Positions 1-9,241 are shown, numbered from the stretch's first letter. The stretch is 64,000 nt of DNA from Oerskovia enterophila (GCF_001692445.1 NZ_MAQA01000012.1:28984-92983); one strand, 5' to 3'. The notes: generated by a model not told the origin, from the letters alone. Program-made: numbers and translations.

Positions 1-1976
1 CGGCGTTCGAGCCCAGCGTCTTCGCGTGGGCCATCGCGCTCTGGCTGTGGGCGACCGTGCTGTTCGCGACGCTCGCCGAGTCGGTCGCGGAGAGCCGGGG
101 CAAGGCGCAGGCGTCGAGCCTGCGCGCGACCCAGCAGCAGACGACCGCGCGGCGCGTCATGGCTCCGTCCGACACCCTGGCGACCGGGACGGGCCTCGCG
201 AGCTGCCCGACGGCGGAGGTTCCCTCCTCGACGCTCGCCGTCGGGGACGTGGTGGTCGTCCGGGCGGGCGAGATCGTCCCCGGTGACGGCGACGTCATCG
301 AGGGGGTCGCGTCGGTCGACGAGTCCGCGATCACGGGCGAGTCGGCCCCGGTGATCCGCGAGTCGGGCGGTGACCGGTCGGCGGTCACGGGCGGGACCGT
401 CGTCCTGTCGGACACGATCGTCGTGCGGATCACCGCGCCTGCTGGCCACACGTTCGTCGACCGGATGATCGCGCTCGTCGAGGGGTCGGAGCGCCAGCGC
501 ACGCCCAACGAGATCGCGCTCAACATCCTGCTGACCTCGCTCACGATCATCTTCCTGCTGGCCGTGGTGACGCTCCAGCCGTTCGCGGTGTACTCGGGGT
601 CCAAGCAGTCGATGATCGTCCTCATCTCGCTGCTCGTGTGCCTCATCCCCACGACCATCGGGGCGCTGCTGTCGGCGATCGGCATCGCGGGCATGGACCG
701 TCTCGTCCAGCGCAACGTGCTCGCGATGTCGGGCCGCGCGGTCGAGGCCGCGGGCGACGTCGACGTCCTGCTGCTCGACAAGACCGGCACCATCACGTAC
801 GGCAACCGGCAGGCGGCCGACCTCCTCACGGTCGGCGACGTCACGACGGCGCAGCTCGCCGAGGCCGCCCGGCTCTCCTCGCTCGCGGACGAGACGCCCG
901 AGGGCAAGAGCATCGTGGTGCTGGTCCGTGAGCGGTACGGGCTGGGTGATGCGCAGGCCGACCAGGCAGACGCCTTCGCCGGGGCCGAGATGGTGCCTTT
1001 CTCCGCCCACACGCGCATGAGCGGGATCGACCTGCCCCTGCCCGACGGGCGGGTGCGCCGCATCCGCAAGGGGGCCGGCAGCGCGGTCCAGCGCTGGGTC
1101 CACTCGACCGGTGTCCGGACGAGCAGCGGGCCCGGCGCCACGGTTGCCGAGCAGCTCGCAGCCCACGTCGACGCCGTGAGCTCCTCGGGCGGCACGCCGC
1201 TCGTCGTGGCCGAGCAGGTCGGCGAGGGGCCCGCGCGCGTCCTGGGCGTCGTCCACCTCAAGGACGTCGTCAAGGCGGGCATGCGCGAACGGTTCGACGA
1301 GCTGCGCGCCATGGGCATCCGCACCGTCATGGTCACGGGCGACAACGCCGTGACCGCTCGGGCCATCGCCGCGGAGGCAGGCGTCGACGACGTCCTGGCC
1401 GAGGCGACGCCCGAGGACAAGCTCGCGCTCATCCGGCGCGAGCAGGCCGGCGGGCGGCTCGTGGCCATGGCGGGCGACGGCACCAACGACGCGCCCGCCC
1501 TGGCCCAGGCCGACGTGGGCGTCGCGATGAACACCGGGACCACCGCCGCCAAGGAGGCGGGCAACATGGTGGACCTCGACTCGGACCCGACCAAGCTCAT
1601 CGAGATCGTCGAGATCGGCAAGCAGCTCCTCATCACGCGCGGGGCCCTGACGACCTTCTCGATCGCCAACGACATCGCGAAGTACTTCGCGATCCTGCCC
1701 GCGATGTTCATGGTCGTGTTCCCGCAGCTCGCGGTGCTCAACGTCATGCGCCTGTCGAGCCCCGAGTCGGCCATCCTGTCGGCCGTCGTGTTCAACGCGC
1801 TCATCATCCTGGTGCTCATCCCGCTCTCGCTCAAGGGCGTGCGGTACCGGCCGTCGTCGGCGTCCGCGATGCTGCGCCGCAACCTCCTGGTCTACGGCGT
1901 GGGTGGGCTCGTGGCCCCGTTCGTCGGGATCAAGCTCATCGACCTCGTGATCTCCCTCATCCCCGGGATTGGCTGA
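1..1976 (+). CDS. kdpB: Potassium-transporting P-type ATPase subunit B, 5' end missing
   Basis: Catalytic subunit of the KdpFABC high-affinity potassium pump; it hydrolyses ATP to drive uptake through KdpA at the plasma membrane. The reading frame is already open at base 3 ([10 protein letters not shown]), so the start lies outside the window and only about 657 codons of a usual 680-700 are present. Visible P-type ATPase signatures are the actuator TGES motif near base 340, the phosphorylation motif DKTGT (Asp codon at 777-779), and GDGTNDAP near 1474 in the P domain, followed by C-terminal membrane helices ending at SLIPGIG. The kdpC start follows after a single base, so the two are cotranscribed. 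The GTG at base 57 in this frame is internal and should not be taken as the start. Confidence 0.97.
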   Translation, partial: AFEPSVFAWAIALWLWATVLFATLAESVAESRGKAQASSLRATQQQTTARRVMAPSDTLATGTGLASCPTAEVPSSTLAVGDVVVVRAGEIVPGDGDVIEGVASVDESAITGESAPVIRESGGDRSAVTGGTVVLSDTIVVRITAPAGHTFVDRMIALVEGSERQRTPNEIALNILLTSLTIIFLLAVVTLQPFAVYSGSKQSMIVLISLLVCLIPTTIGALLSAIGIAGMDRLVQRNVLAMSGRAVEAAGDVDVLLLDKTGTITYGNRQAADLLTVGDVTTAQLAEAARLSSLADETPEGKSIVVLVRERYGLGDAQADQADAFAGAEMVPFSAHTRMSGIDLPLPDGRVRRIRKGAGSAVQRWVHSTGVRTSSGPGATVAEQLAAHVDAVSSSGGTPLVVAEQVGEGPARVLGVVHLKDVVKAGMRERFDELRAMGIRTVMVTGDNAVTARAIAAEAGVDDVLAEATPEDKLALIRREQAGGRLVAMAGDGTNDAPALAQADVGVAMNTGTTAAKEAGNMVDLDSDPTKLIEIVEIGKQLLITRGALTTFSIANDIAKYFAILPAMFMVVFPQLAVLNVMRLSSPESAILSAVVFNALIILVLIPLSLKGVRYRPSSASAMLRRNLLVYGVGGLVAPFVGIKLIDLVISLIPGIG

Positions 1977-1977
1977 C

Positions 1978-2700
1978 ATGCCTGGAACTCTGACCACCCC
2001 CGCGGGCGTCCCCGGACGCCCCGCACCCCTCGCGCGCCCCTCGGCCTCGGCCGGCGCCGCCTCGCTGTTCCGCCAGACGCTCGCGGGCCTGCGCGTCCTG
2101 CTCGTCCTGACCGTGCTCCTGGGCGTGGCCTACCCGCTCGCGGTGTGGGGCGTCGGGCAGCTCGCCCTGCCCTGGCAGGCGAACGGCTCGCTCGTGCGCA
2201 GCGACGGCACGCACGCCACGTCCCTCGCCGACACGGGCGCGGACGGCGCGCCCGTCGTGGGGTCCGCGCTGATCGGGCAGGACTTCGCCGCGACCGACGA
2301 CGCCGAGCGCTGGTTCCACGGCCGGCCCTCGGCCGCGGGCGACGGGTACGACACGCTCGCGTCCGCTGGCACCAACCTCGGGCCTCTGAACCCCGAGCTG
2401 GTCGCGTCGATCGACGAGCGCCGGGCAGCGCTGGCCGACCTGAACGGCGTGGACCCCGCGTCGCTGCCCGCTGACGCGCTCACGGCATCGGCCTCGGGGC
2501 TCGACCCGCAGATCAGTCCTGCGTACGCGGCCGTGCAGGTCGCGCGGGTCGCCGAGGCGAGGGGCCTGGACGAGGCCGTCGTCGCGGACCTCGTGGCCCA
2601 GCACACCGCGGGCAGGGACCTCGGCGTCCTGGGCGAACCGCGTGTCAACGTGCTCGAGCTCAACCTCGCGCTCGAGAACTCGGAGAAGATGAACCCATGA
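1978..2700 (+). CDS. kdpC: Potassium-transporting ATPase subunit C
   Basis: Small subunit with a single membrane span that stabilises the KdpFABC complex and raises ATP affinity. The 240-residue product starts at ATG 1978, one base after the kdpB stop; an upstream TTG at 1969 in frame is less likely. A single hydrophobic segment (LRVLLVLTVLLGVAYPLAVW) lies near residues 39-58, followed by the family motifs GSALIGQDF, WFHGRPS and, near the C-terminus, VNVLELNLAL. The N-terminus is about 20 residues longer than in enterobacterial KdpC and is rich in Pro and Ala. The stop overlaps an ATG in the ATGA arrangement, which opens a 19-codon ORF running to the kdpD start. Confidence 0.95.
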   Translation: MPGTLTTPAGVPGRPAPLARPSASAGAASLFRQTLAGLRVLLVLTVLLGVAYPLAVWGVGQLALPWQANGSLVRSDGTHATSLADTGADGAPVVGSALIGQDFAATDDAERWFHGRPSAAGDGYDTLASAGTNLGPLNPELVASIDERRAALADLNGVDPASLPADALTASASGLDPQISPAYAAVQVARVAEARGLDEAVVADLVAQHTAGRDLGVLGEPRVNVLELNLALENSEKMNP

Positions 2701-2756
2701 CGACGAGCGCGAGGCCCTCCGCCGTGGACCGGACGGCGCGGGTGCCCCGTGCCTGA
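2697..2756 (+). CDS. Possible 19-codon coupling peptide between kdpC and kdpD
   Basis: A short ORF (MTTSARPSAVDRTARVPRA) begins at the ATG inside the kdpC stop (ATGA) and ends at TGA 2754-2756, overlapping the kdpD GTG start at 2749 by 8 bases. kdpC and kdpD are in the same frame as each other and this ORF is in another, so ribosomes leaving kdpC could re-initiate here and be carried to the kdpD start. It may be a coupling device or chance; a sequencing frameshift that would join it to KdpD is also possible, because MTT is a plausible KdpD N-terminus. There is no homology to support a function. Confidence 0.3.
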   Translation: MTTSARPSAVDRTARVPRA

Positions 2757-5586
2757 GGGACGCGGCGGCCACGAGGCCGCAGGGTCCGGGAGCCCCCAGG
2801 TGGGGCGCCCGGACCCCGGCGCGTCCCCGGGCGGGGAAGGGCAGGTCGGCCGGGGGGCAAGGGGGCCCGACGGCGCCGCTCGCCGTCCCGGTCTGCTCAC
2901 CGTGTACCTCGGGGCCGCGCCGGGCGTGGGCAAGACGTACGCGATGCTCGGCGAGGCGCACCGGCGCAGGTCGCGTGGCACGGACGTGGTCGTCGGCCTG
3001 GTCGAGACGCACGGGCGCGCCGCGACGATCACGCAGATCGGTGACCTCGAGGTCGTGCCGCGGCGCGTCGTGAGCCACCGGGACGTCGAGCTGACCGAGC
3101 TCGACGTCGAGGCCGTGCTCGCCCGCGACCCCCAGGTCGTCCTGGTCGACGAGCTCGCGCACACCAACGCGCCCGGCTCGCGCCACCGCAAGCGCTGGCA
3201 GGACGTGCAGGACCTCCTGGCGGCGGGCATCGACGTGGTGACCACGGTCAACGTGCAGCACCTCGAGTCGCTCACCGCGGACGTCGAGGCCATCACGGGC
3301 GTGCGCCAGCGCGAGACCGTGCCCGACCAGGTGGTGCGCGACGCCGACCAGATCCAGCTCGTGGACCTGTCGCCGCAGGCGCTGCGGCGCCGGCTCGCGC
3401 ACGGCAACGTCTACCGGGCCGAGCAGATCGACGCCTCGCTGTCGTCGTACTTCCGCACGGGCAACCTCACGGCCCTGCGCGAGCTCGCGCTGCTGTGGCT
3501 CGCCGACCGCGTCGACGACGCCCTGACCCGGTACCGGGCAGACCACGCGATCTCGGGCACGTGGCCGGCGCGCGAGCGCATCGTCGTCGCGGTCACGGGC
3601 GGCCCCGAGGGCGAGACGCTGCTGCGCCGCGGCGCCCGGATCGCCCAGCGCGCGGCGGGCTCCGAGCTCGTCGCGGTCCACGTCCTGGCGACCGACGGGC
3701 TGCCCAGCGCGCCGCCCGCGGCCATCGCGGCCTCGCGCGAGCTCGTCGAGTCGCTCGGCGGGACGTTCCACACGGTCGTGGGCGAGGACGTCGCCTCGGC
3801 GATCGTCGACTTCGCGCAAGGGGTCAACGCGACCATGATCGTGGTGGGCGTCTCGCGGCACTCGCGCTGGCGCGAGGCCCTCCTGGGGTCCTCGAGCGCC
3901 GAGATCGCCCGCCTGGCCGGGACGATCGACGTCCACCTCGTGACGCACGAGAAGGCGCGCGCGGGCAGGCTGCTGCGTGGCCGGTGGTCGGCGCTGTCCC
4001 GACCGCGCCGGACCGCCGGGTGGGCGCTCGCGTTCGTGGTGCCCGCCGTGCTGACCGGGATCTTCTGGCTCCTGCGCGACGTCGTCTCGCTCTCGACCGA
4101 GCTCATGCTGTTTCTCGCCGGGTCGGTGGCCGTCGCGCTCGTGGGCGGGCTGTGGCCCGCCGTGGCCGCAGCCGTCGTCTCGTTCCTGTGCCTCAACTGG
4201 TTCTTCACGCCCCCGACCGGGTTCCTCACCGTCCAGGACCCCGAAAACCTCCTCGCGCTCCTCGTGTTCGTCCTGGTCGCCGCGGCCGTCGCGTCGGTCG
4301 TGGACCTCGCCGCGCGCCGTACCGCGCAGGCCTACAGGGCGCGGGCAGAGGCCTCGACGCTCGCCGCGCTGTCGCGCTCCGTGCTCTCGGGCGAGGACAC
4401 CGCGCAGGCCATCGTCACGCGGCTCGCCGAGACGTTCGGACTGTCGAGGGTCGAGCTCGAGACGCGGGCGGGGGAGCGCGGCCCCTGGCGGACGGTGGCG
4501 AGCACGGGCCGGGTCGAGGGGGACGTACGCCTTCCCGAGGGCGACGGGGTCTTCGCCGAGGGCGACCGGACCCCCGCCGAGGGTGACGGGCGCACCGGGG
4601 CGCGCTCCGCCGTCGGGCACCTGGACGACGCCGAGCGGACCGAGCTGCGCGTCGACGACTCGCACCGGCTGTCACTGTGGGGGCGGGCCCTGCCGGCGAG
4701 CGACCGTCAGGTCCTCGAGGCGTTCGCGGCCCAGGCCGGGCTCGTCCTGGAGTACCGGCGCCTGCGCGAGCAGGCTGCCCAGGCCGCGGTCCTCGAGGAG
4801 GCCGACGCGACGCGCACCGCGCTGCTCGCGGCCGTCTCGCACGACCTGCGCACCCCGCTGGCCTCGATCCGCACGGCCGTCGACGGCCTCGCGTCCCCCG
4901 ACGTGCACCTCGACGCCGAGGACACCGACGCGCTCACCCGCACCATCCAGGACTCGACCGGGCGCCTCGAGAAGCTCATCGACAACCTGCTCGACCTGTC
5001 CCGGCTCCAGACCGGGAGCGTGCGGCCCGTGCTGCGAGCGGCGTCGGTCGACGAGATCGTGCCGCTCGCGATCGAGCCCTACGGGCCCGGCGTCGTGCGC
5101 CTCGACGTGCCCGACGACCTGCCGCTCGTGCGCACCGACCCCGGGCTGCTCGAGCGTGCGGTCGCGAACCTCACGTCGAACGCGGTGCGGCACAGCCCGC
5201 CGGGCGAGCCCGTGCGGATCACGGCCTCGGCCGGGCCCCGGGAGATCGAGCTGCGGATCGTCGACACGGGCCGCGGTCTGTCGGACGAGTCCAAGATCCG
5301 CATGTTCGAGCCCTTCCAACGGCTCGGCGACACGACCGGAGAGGGCCTGGGCCTGGGGCTCGCGGTCGCGGACGGGCTGGCGCGGGCGGTGGGCGCGAGC
5401 ATCACGCCGGAGGACACGCCCGGCGGCGGCCTGACCATGGTGGTCACCGTGCCGCGCGAGGCACGGGAGGATGACGACGTGAGCACGGACGGCACAGGCA
5501 GGCACAGAGGCGTAGGTACAGGCACGGCGGACGGCGGCACCCGCGACACGAGCAGCACGAGCGAGACGGGCGAGGTGCGCGGATGA
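2749..5586 (+). CDS. kdpD: Sensor histidine kinase KdpD
   Basis: Membrane sensor kinase that responds to potassium limitation or turgor and phosphorylates KdpE. The product is 945 residues. Domains in order: a low-complexity N-terminus; the KdpD domain with Walker A GAAPGVGKT near residue 55 and the DELAHTNAPGSRH motif near 143; a universal-stress-protein-like domain at about 280-400; four closely spaced membrane helices at about 425-520; a GAF-like region containing a repeat-like EGDG/EGDR stretch near 588-620; a HisKA domain with SHDLRTPL (phospho-acceptor His698); and an HATPase domain with N, G1 and G2 boxes (DTGRGL, GLGLGLAVADG). The only start in frame after the kdpC stop is GTG 2749. 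The stop overlaps the kdpE ATG by four bases, so sensor and regulator are translationally coupled. Confidence 0.96.
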   Translation: MPEGRGGHEAAGSGSPQVGRPDPGASPGGEGQVGRGARGPDGAARRPGLLTVYLGAAPGVGKTYAMLGEAHRRRSRGTDVVVGLVETHGRAATITQIGDLEVVPRRVVSHRDVELTELDVEAVLARDPQVVLVDELAHTNAPGSRHRKRWQDVQDLLAAGIDVVTTVNVQHLESLTADVEAITGVRQRETVPDQVVRDADQIQLVDLSPQALRRRLAHGNVYRAEQIDASLSSYFRTGNLTALRELALLWLADRVDDALTRYRADHAISGTWPARERIVVAVTGGPEGETLLRRGARIAQRAAGSELVAVHVLATDGLPSAPPAAIAASRELVESLGGTFHTVVGEDVASAIVDFAQGVNATMIVVGVSRHSRWREALLGSSSAEIARLAGTIDVHLVTHEKARAGRLLRGRWSALSRPRRTAGWALAFVVPAVLTGIFWLLRDVVSLSTELMLFLAGSVAVALVGGLWPAVAAAVVSFLCLNWFFTPPTGFLTVQDPENLLALLVFVLVAAAVASVVDLAARRTAQAYRARAEASTLAALSRSVLSGEDTAQAIVTRLAETFGLSRVELETRAGERGPWRTVASTGRVEGDVRLPEGDGVFAEGDRTPAEGDGRTGARSAVGHLDDAERTELRVDDSHRLSLWGRALPASDRQVLEAFAAQAGLVLEYRRLREQAAQAAVLEEADATRTALLAAVSHDLRTPLASIRTAVDGLASPDVHLDAEDTDALTRTIQDSTGRLEKLIDNLLDLSRLQTGSVRPVLRAASVDEIVPLAIEPYGPGVVRLDVPDDLPLVRTDPGLLERAVANLTSNAVRHSPPGEPVRITASAGPREIELRIVDTGRGLSDESKIRMFEPFQRLGDTTGEGLGLGLAVADGLARAVGASITPEDTPGGGLTMVVTVPREAREDDDVSTDGTGRHRGVGTGTADGGTRDTSSTSETGEVRG

Positions 5587-6272
5587 GCGGCGAAGGCAAC
5601 CGGGTGCTCGTCGTCGACGACGACGCGGGGCTCGTGCGCGCGCTCGCGATCAACCTGCGCGCGCACGGCTGGGACGTCACGGTCGCCATGACCGGGACCG
5701 AGGCCCTCGACGCGGCCGCGAGCGCGCGCCCCGACGTGATCCTGCTCGACCTGGGCCTGCCGGACCTCTCGGGGTTCGAGGTCATCGAGGGCATCCGCGG
5801 GTGGAGCGCGGTGCCGATCGTGGTGCTCTCAGCGCGTCAGCTCGGCGACGACAAGGTCGACGCGCTCGACGCGGGCGCCGACGACTACGTGACCAAGCCG
5901 TTCGCCATGAACGAGCTGCTCGCGCGGCTGCGGGCCGCGGTGCGCCGCGCCCAGCCCGCCGAGGTGTCGGAGCCCGTCGTGGAGGCGGGCGACCTGCGGA
6001 TCGACCTGGCTCGGCGCCGTGTGCTGCGGGCCGGGGAGGAGGTCCGGCTGAGCCCCACGGAGTGGTCGCTGCTCGAGGTGCTCGTGCGTCACCGGGGCCG
6101 CATGGTGGGGCGGCTCCAGCTCCTGCACGACGTGTGGGGGCCGGCGTACTCGGCCGAGACGAACTACCTGCGCGTCTACACCGCGCAGCTGCGGCGCAAG
6201 CTCGAGGACGACCCCGCGAACCCCCGGCACATCATCACCCAGCCGGGCATGGGCTACCTCTTCGAGGTCTGA
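5583..6272 (+). CDS. kdpE: Response regulator KdpE (OmpR/PhoB family)
   Basis: Cytoplasmic DNA-binding response regulator that activates kdp transcription when phosphorylated by KdpD. The 229-residue product has an N-terminal receiver domain with the acidic pocket VVDDD (residues 10-14), phospho-acceptor Asp56 in LLDLGLPD, the conserved Lys in VTKPF, and a C-terminal winged-helix domain (LSPTEWSLLEVL, TNYLRVYTAQLRRKLE). The ATG overlaps the kdpD stop (ATGA). This is the last gene of the operon; a strong hairpin follows 33 bases downstream. The operon order B-C-D-E with regulators downstream matches other actinobacteria. Confidence 0.96.
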   Translation: MSGEGNRVLVVDDDAGLVRALAINLRAHGWDVTVAMTGTEALDAAASARPDVILLDLGLPDLSGFEVIEGIRGWSAVPIVVLSARQLGDDKVDALDAGADDYVTKPFAMNELLARLRAAVRRAQPAEVSEPVVEAGDLRIDLARRRVLRAGEEVRLSPTEWSLLEVLVRHRGRMVGRLQLLHDVWGPAYSAETNYLRVYTAQLRRKLEDDPANPRHIITQPGMGYLFEV

Positions 6273-6304
6273 CCCGCCGTCCTGCCCTGTGGCTCGTGCC
6301 TTTC

Positions 6305-6335
6305 CGGCGCGCGCGGGAACCCCCGCGGCGCGCCG
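6305..6335 (+). terminator. Hairpin ending the kdp operon
   Basis: Stem CGGCGCGC/GCGCGCCG continues into GCGGG/CCCGC around one unpaired G with a short loop. It lies 33 bases after the kdpE stop and before the next Shine-Dalgarno sequence. No U tract follows, as is usual in actinobacteria. Confidence 0.6.
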
Positions 6336-6371
6336 ACCGTTGTGCGTTCGACCCGACGAAGGAGACCCGTC

Positions 6372-6797
6372 ATGCTGTGCCCTCTCGATCAGACCGTGCT
6401 CGTGATGTCCGACCGCAAGGGAGTGGAGATCGACTACTGCCCCACCTGCCGCGGCGTGTGGCTCGACCGGGGTGAGCTCGACAAGATCATCGACCGCAGC
6501 CTCGAGGCAGAGATCGCCGCCGAGGCCGGCGGCCCGGCGGCAGCGGCGGCTCCGCGTGCCGCGACGCCACCGCCCGTGCAGTACCCCCCGACCCAGCAGC
6601 TGCCGGTCCCGCCGCCGGCGCCCTACGGCTACGCGGACGACCGTCGCCGGGACGAGTACCGCGGCGACGACCGGCGTCGCGACGAGTACCGCGGCGACGA
6701 CCGGTACCGCAGCCCGGAGCAGTACCGCAGCGACGACCCGCGCTACCGCAAGCGCAAGAAGAAGGAGTCCTGGCTCGAGGACCTCTTCGACTTCTGA
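6372..6797 (+). CDS. TFIIB-type zinc-ribbon protein
   Basis: Small protein of 141 residues with an N-terminal zinc ribbon of the zf-TFIIB family: MLCPLD (Cys3), then YCPTCRGVWLDRGEL, giving a C-x(n)-CxxC zinc site followed by the family's conserved WLDRGELD segment. The middle is Pro/Ala rich; the C-terminal third carries two copies of a ten-residue RRRDEYRGDD repeat and ends in a basic then acidic stretch (KRKKKESWLEDLFDF). The start at ATG 6372 is set by GAAGGAGA eight bases upstream; an in-frame start at 6342 lacks this. The biochemical role of the family is not established. Monocistronic, with hairpins on both sides. Confidence 0.85.
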   Translation: MLCPLDQTVLVMSDRKGVEIDYCPTCRGVWLDRGELDKIIDRSLEAEIAAEAGGPAAAAAPRAATPPPVQYPPTQQLPVPPPAPYGYADDRRRDEYRGDDRRRDEYRGDDRYRSPEQYRSDDPRYRKRKKKESWLEDLFDF

Positions 6798-6804
6798 GCC
6801 ACGC

Positions 6805-6835
6805 ACGGCGCCGTCCCTCCCCGGGGCGGCGCCGT
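6805..6835 (+). terminator. Terminator hairpin after zinc-ribbon gene
   Basis: Nine-base arms ACGGCGCCG/CGGCGCCGT enclose a CCCC/GGGG-containing loop, directly after the zinc-ribbon stop codon. Confidence 0.6.
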
Positions 6836-6905
6836 CGTCGTGCATCCCTGGAACTCTGTACCCTCTCCACCTGCTGGCTCCTCCTGACCTCCGGATCGGA
6901 TCGAC

Positions 6906-7676
6906 ATGGCTGTTCTCGACACGTTCTCCCTCGCCGGCCGAACGGCGCTCGTCACGGGCGCGAGCCGCGGGATCGGGCGCGGGCTCGCGCAGGCGCTGGG
7001 GGAGGCGGGTGCCCAGGTCGCGTTGACGGCGACGACGCTCGAGGCCGCGCAGGCGGCAGCCGACGAGCTGCGGGCGCTGGGGCTCGCGGCGCACGGCTAC
7101 GAGCTCGACGTCACGGACCGAGAGCAGGTCGACGACGTCGTGGCGCAGGTCGGGCGCGAGGGCGGCGGCGTCGACGTGCTCGTCAACAACGCGGGGATCT
7201 CGATCGGGGGAGCGGCCCTCGAGATCGAGGACGACGTGTGGCACCGGACGCTCGCGACGAACCTCGACGGTGTCTGGTACTGCTCGCGGGCCGTGGCCCG
7301 GCAGATGGTCACGGACGGTCGGGGCGGGGCGATCGTCAACGTGGGGTCGATGTCCGCGCAGATCGTCAACCGCCCGCGGTGGCAGCCCGCGTACCTGGCG
7401 TCGAAGGCCGCGGTGCACCAGCTGACCAAGGGGCTCGCGGCGGAGTGGGCACCGCACGGGATCCGGGTCAACGCGATCGCGCCCGGGTACATCCTGACCG
7501 AGGCGTCACCCGTGGACCAGCCCGAGTACTACGACGACTGCGTGGCTCCCGCCGCGATGAAGCGGTGGGGTACCCCCGCCGAGCTGGGGCCGGTCGTGGT
7601 CATGCTCGCGAGCGAGGCGTCGAGCTTCATGACGGGGGCCGTCGTGACGGTCGACGGCGGGTACACGCTCTTCTGA
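6906..7676 (+). CDS. SDR-family NAD(P)-dependent oxidoreductase
   Basis: Classical short-chain dehydrogenase of 256 residues, cytosolic. The N-terminal nucleotide-binding motif TGASRGIG lies near residues 17-24, NNAG near 92-95, the catalytic Ser in NVGSMSAQ, and YLASK (Tyr-x-x-x-Lys) near 159-163; the C-terminus has the FMTGAVVTVDGG signature. The overall pattern (FSLAGRTALVTG, EWAPHGIRVNAIAPGYILTE) is closest to polyol or gluconate dehydrogenases such as D-threitol, D-arabinitol or gluconate 5-dehydrogenases, so a sugar-alcohol substrate is likely but not provable here. It stands alone between two unrelated genes, with no sugar transporter beside it. Confidence 0.9.
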   Translation: MAVLDTFSLAGRTALVTGASRGIGRGLAQALGEAGAQVALTATTLEAAQAAADELRALGLAAHGYELDVTDREQVDDVVAQVGREGGGVDVLVNNAGISIGGAALEIEDDVWHRTLATNLDGVWYCSRAVARQMVTDGRGGAIVNVGSMSAQIVNRPRWQPAYLASKAAVHQLTKGLAAEWAPHGIRVNAIAPGYILTEASPVDQPEYYDDCVAPAAMKRWGTPAELGPVVVMLASEASSFMTGAVVTVDGGYTLF

Positions 7677-7779
7677 TCGGTGACATGTCGGCGGGCGGCC
7701 TCGCGGTCGCCCGCTCGGACTCCGCTCCTCTTCTGGGGTAAGAATCGCAAAACAAAAAGGGTGAACCTTCTACTTCTGC

Positions 7780-7808
7780 TTGACGGTTGTCAGAAGTCTC
7801 CCTAGGGT
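7780..7808 (+). promoter_or_regulatory. Sigma-70-type promoter of the laccase gene, in a 364-bp gap
   Basis: TTGACG (7780-7785) and TAGGGT (7803-7808) are separated by 17 bases, the best vegetative promoter match in the window, in a locally AT-rich patch (AAAACAAAAAGGG just upstream). It implies a 5' leader of roughly 225 bases before the laccase ATG. The leader holds a perfect 9-bp hairpin, GACCTCGCG/CGCGAGGTC, near 7920-7950. I see no other gene in the 7677-8040 gap; an in-frame upstream extension of the laccase is antisense-like junk. Confidence 0.6.
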
Positions 7809-8040
7809 CGGGCGTGCACCGGGACCCCATCACCGTGGGGCCGGACCGAGGCCAGGGCCCACGACGCCGTGGGCCGCGGGGTCGGTCACGCAGCTCGCGT
7901 GCAGTCATGCTCGTCCGTCCGACCTCGCGTGCCTGCCATCGCGCGAGGTCACCGGTGCGAGCGCGCAGGGATTCAACGACGAATACCTGACCGCCACCGG
8001 CCCCCACGACCGGTCCGGCGGGCAGAGGAGAGGGAGAACC

Positions 8041-9084
8041 ATGACGCAGGACACCGCCGCCCCCGACGGACTGCTGAAGCGACAGATCTCGCGCCGGTCG
8101 ATGCTGGCAGGAACGGTCGCGAGCCTCGTGGCGCCCACGGCGCTCGGCCTCGGCGCGGCTCCCGCCGCGGCGCACGGCAACGGGAACGGGAACCACGGCA
8201 AGCCCGACAAGGACAAGGGCAAGCCGGACAAGAACAAGGTCCGCCGCCTGACGATGTACGCCGAGGCGCTGCCCGGCGGCCTCGTCGGCTACGGCCTCGA
8301 GCCCGGCAAGGCCACGGTCCCCGGCCCGACCCTCGAGATGTGGGAGGGCGAGACCTTCGAGATCACCCTGGTCAACACCACGGACAAGCGGCTCTCGCTG
8401 CACGCGCACGGCGTGAGCTACAGCTACGACTCCGACGGCAGCCCGCTCAACGCGTCGTTCAACGAGCCCGGCCAGTCGCGGACCTACGTGTGGCGCACCC
8501 ACGCCGCCTACACGACCAAGGGCGGTCAGTGGATGCCCGGGAGCGCGGGCTACTGGCACTACCACGACCACGCGCTGGGGACCGATCACGGCACCGAGGG
8601 CGTCAAGGTCGGCATGTACGGCGCGCTGATCGTCCGGCGCAAGGGCGACGTCCTGCCCGACCGCACATACACGGTCGCCTTCAACGGCATGTCGATCAAC
8701 AACCAGGTCGCGCCGAACGTGCCGGTGTTCGAGGCGAACGAGGGCGAGCGGGTCGAGTTCGTGGCGATCGGCCACGGCAACGCGTTCCACACCTTCCACC
8801 TGCACGCGCACCGGTGGGCGAACAACCGTACGGGATACCTCAGCGGGCCCAACGACCCGACCCAGGTCGTCGACACGCGTGATCTCAACCCCGGCGACTC
8901 GTTCGGGTTCCAGGTGATCGCGGGCGAGAAGGTCGGCCCCGGCGCGTGGATGGTCCACTGCCACGTGCAGTCCCACTCGGACATGGGCATGGGCGGGATC
9001 TTCCTGGTCGCGAACAAGGACGGCAGCGTGCCCGAGCACGCGCAGGCCGCGCTCCACCGCTACCAGGGGCACGCGCACCCGTAG
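8041..9084 (+). CDS. Two-domain multicopper oxidase (small laccase type), Tat-exported
   Basis: Extracellular copper oxidase that oxidises phenolic or metal substrates with reduction of oxygen to water. The 347-residue product has only two cupredoxin domains, the size of Streptomyces small laccase, whose active form is a trimer. A Tat signal is present: SRRSML at residues 19-24 followed by a hydrophobic stretch and an AAAHG cleavage region; a Gly/Asn/Lys/Asp-rich linker follows to about residue 62. Copper ligands are clear: HAHG at 121-124, HYHDH at 173-177, FHLHAH at 252-257, and the HCH cluster (306-308) with Cys307 as the type 1 ligand, then His312. ATG 8041 is preceded by GAGAGGGAG. A long palindrome follows the gene. 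Confidence 0.93.
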   Translation: MTQDTAAPDGLLKRQISRRSMLAGTVASLVAPTALGLGAAPAAAHGNGNGNHGKPDKDKGKPDKNKVRRLTMYAEALPGGLVGYGLEPGKATVPGPTLEMWEGETFEITLVNTTDKRLSLHAHGVSYSYDSDGSPLNASFNEPGQSRTYVWRTHAAYTTKGGQWMPGSAGYWHYHDHALGTDHGTEGVKVGMYGALIVRRKGDVLPDRTYTVAFNGMSINNQVAPNVPVFEANEGERVEFVAIGHGNAFHTFHLHAHRWANNRTGYLSGPNDPTQVVDTRDLNPGDSFGFQVIAGEKVGPGAWMVHCHVQSHSDMGMGGIFLVANKDGSVPEHAQAALHRYQGHAHP

Positions 9085-9102
9085 CCCGGGCGCACCCACG
9101 GA

Positions 9103-9156
9103 ACGACGGACCAGGACCGGCGGGGCCTCGAGGCCCCGCCGGTCCTGGTCCGTCGT
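9103..9156. terminator. Perfect 54-bp palindrome, probable terminator
   Basis: Bases 9103-9156 read identically on both strands, centred on TCGA at 9128-9131, with 27-base arms and no mismatch or loop. It begins 18 bases after the laccase stop. As RNA it would fold into an exceptionally stable hairpin, the likely laccase terminator, although no U tract follows. Confidence 0.7.
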
Positions 9157-9241
9157 AGGAGCCGCCCGCGGGTCGACGGTCGACGGTCGCCCGGCGGGCA
9201 GCCGGCGGGCCCTCGCCCCGCGACACCTAGACTCGGTCCTC

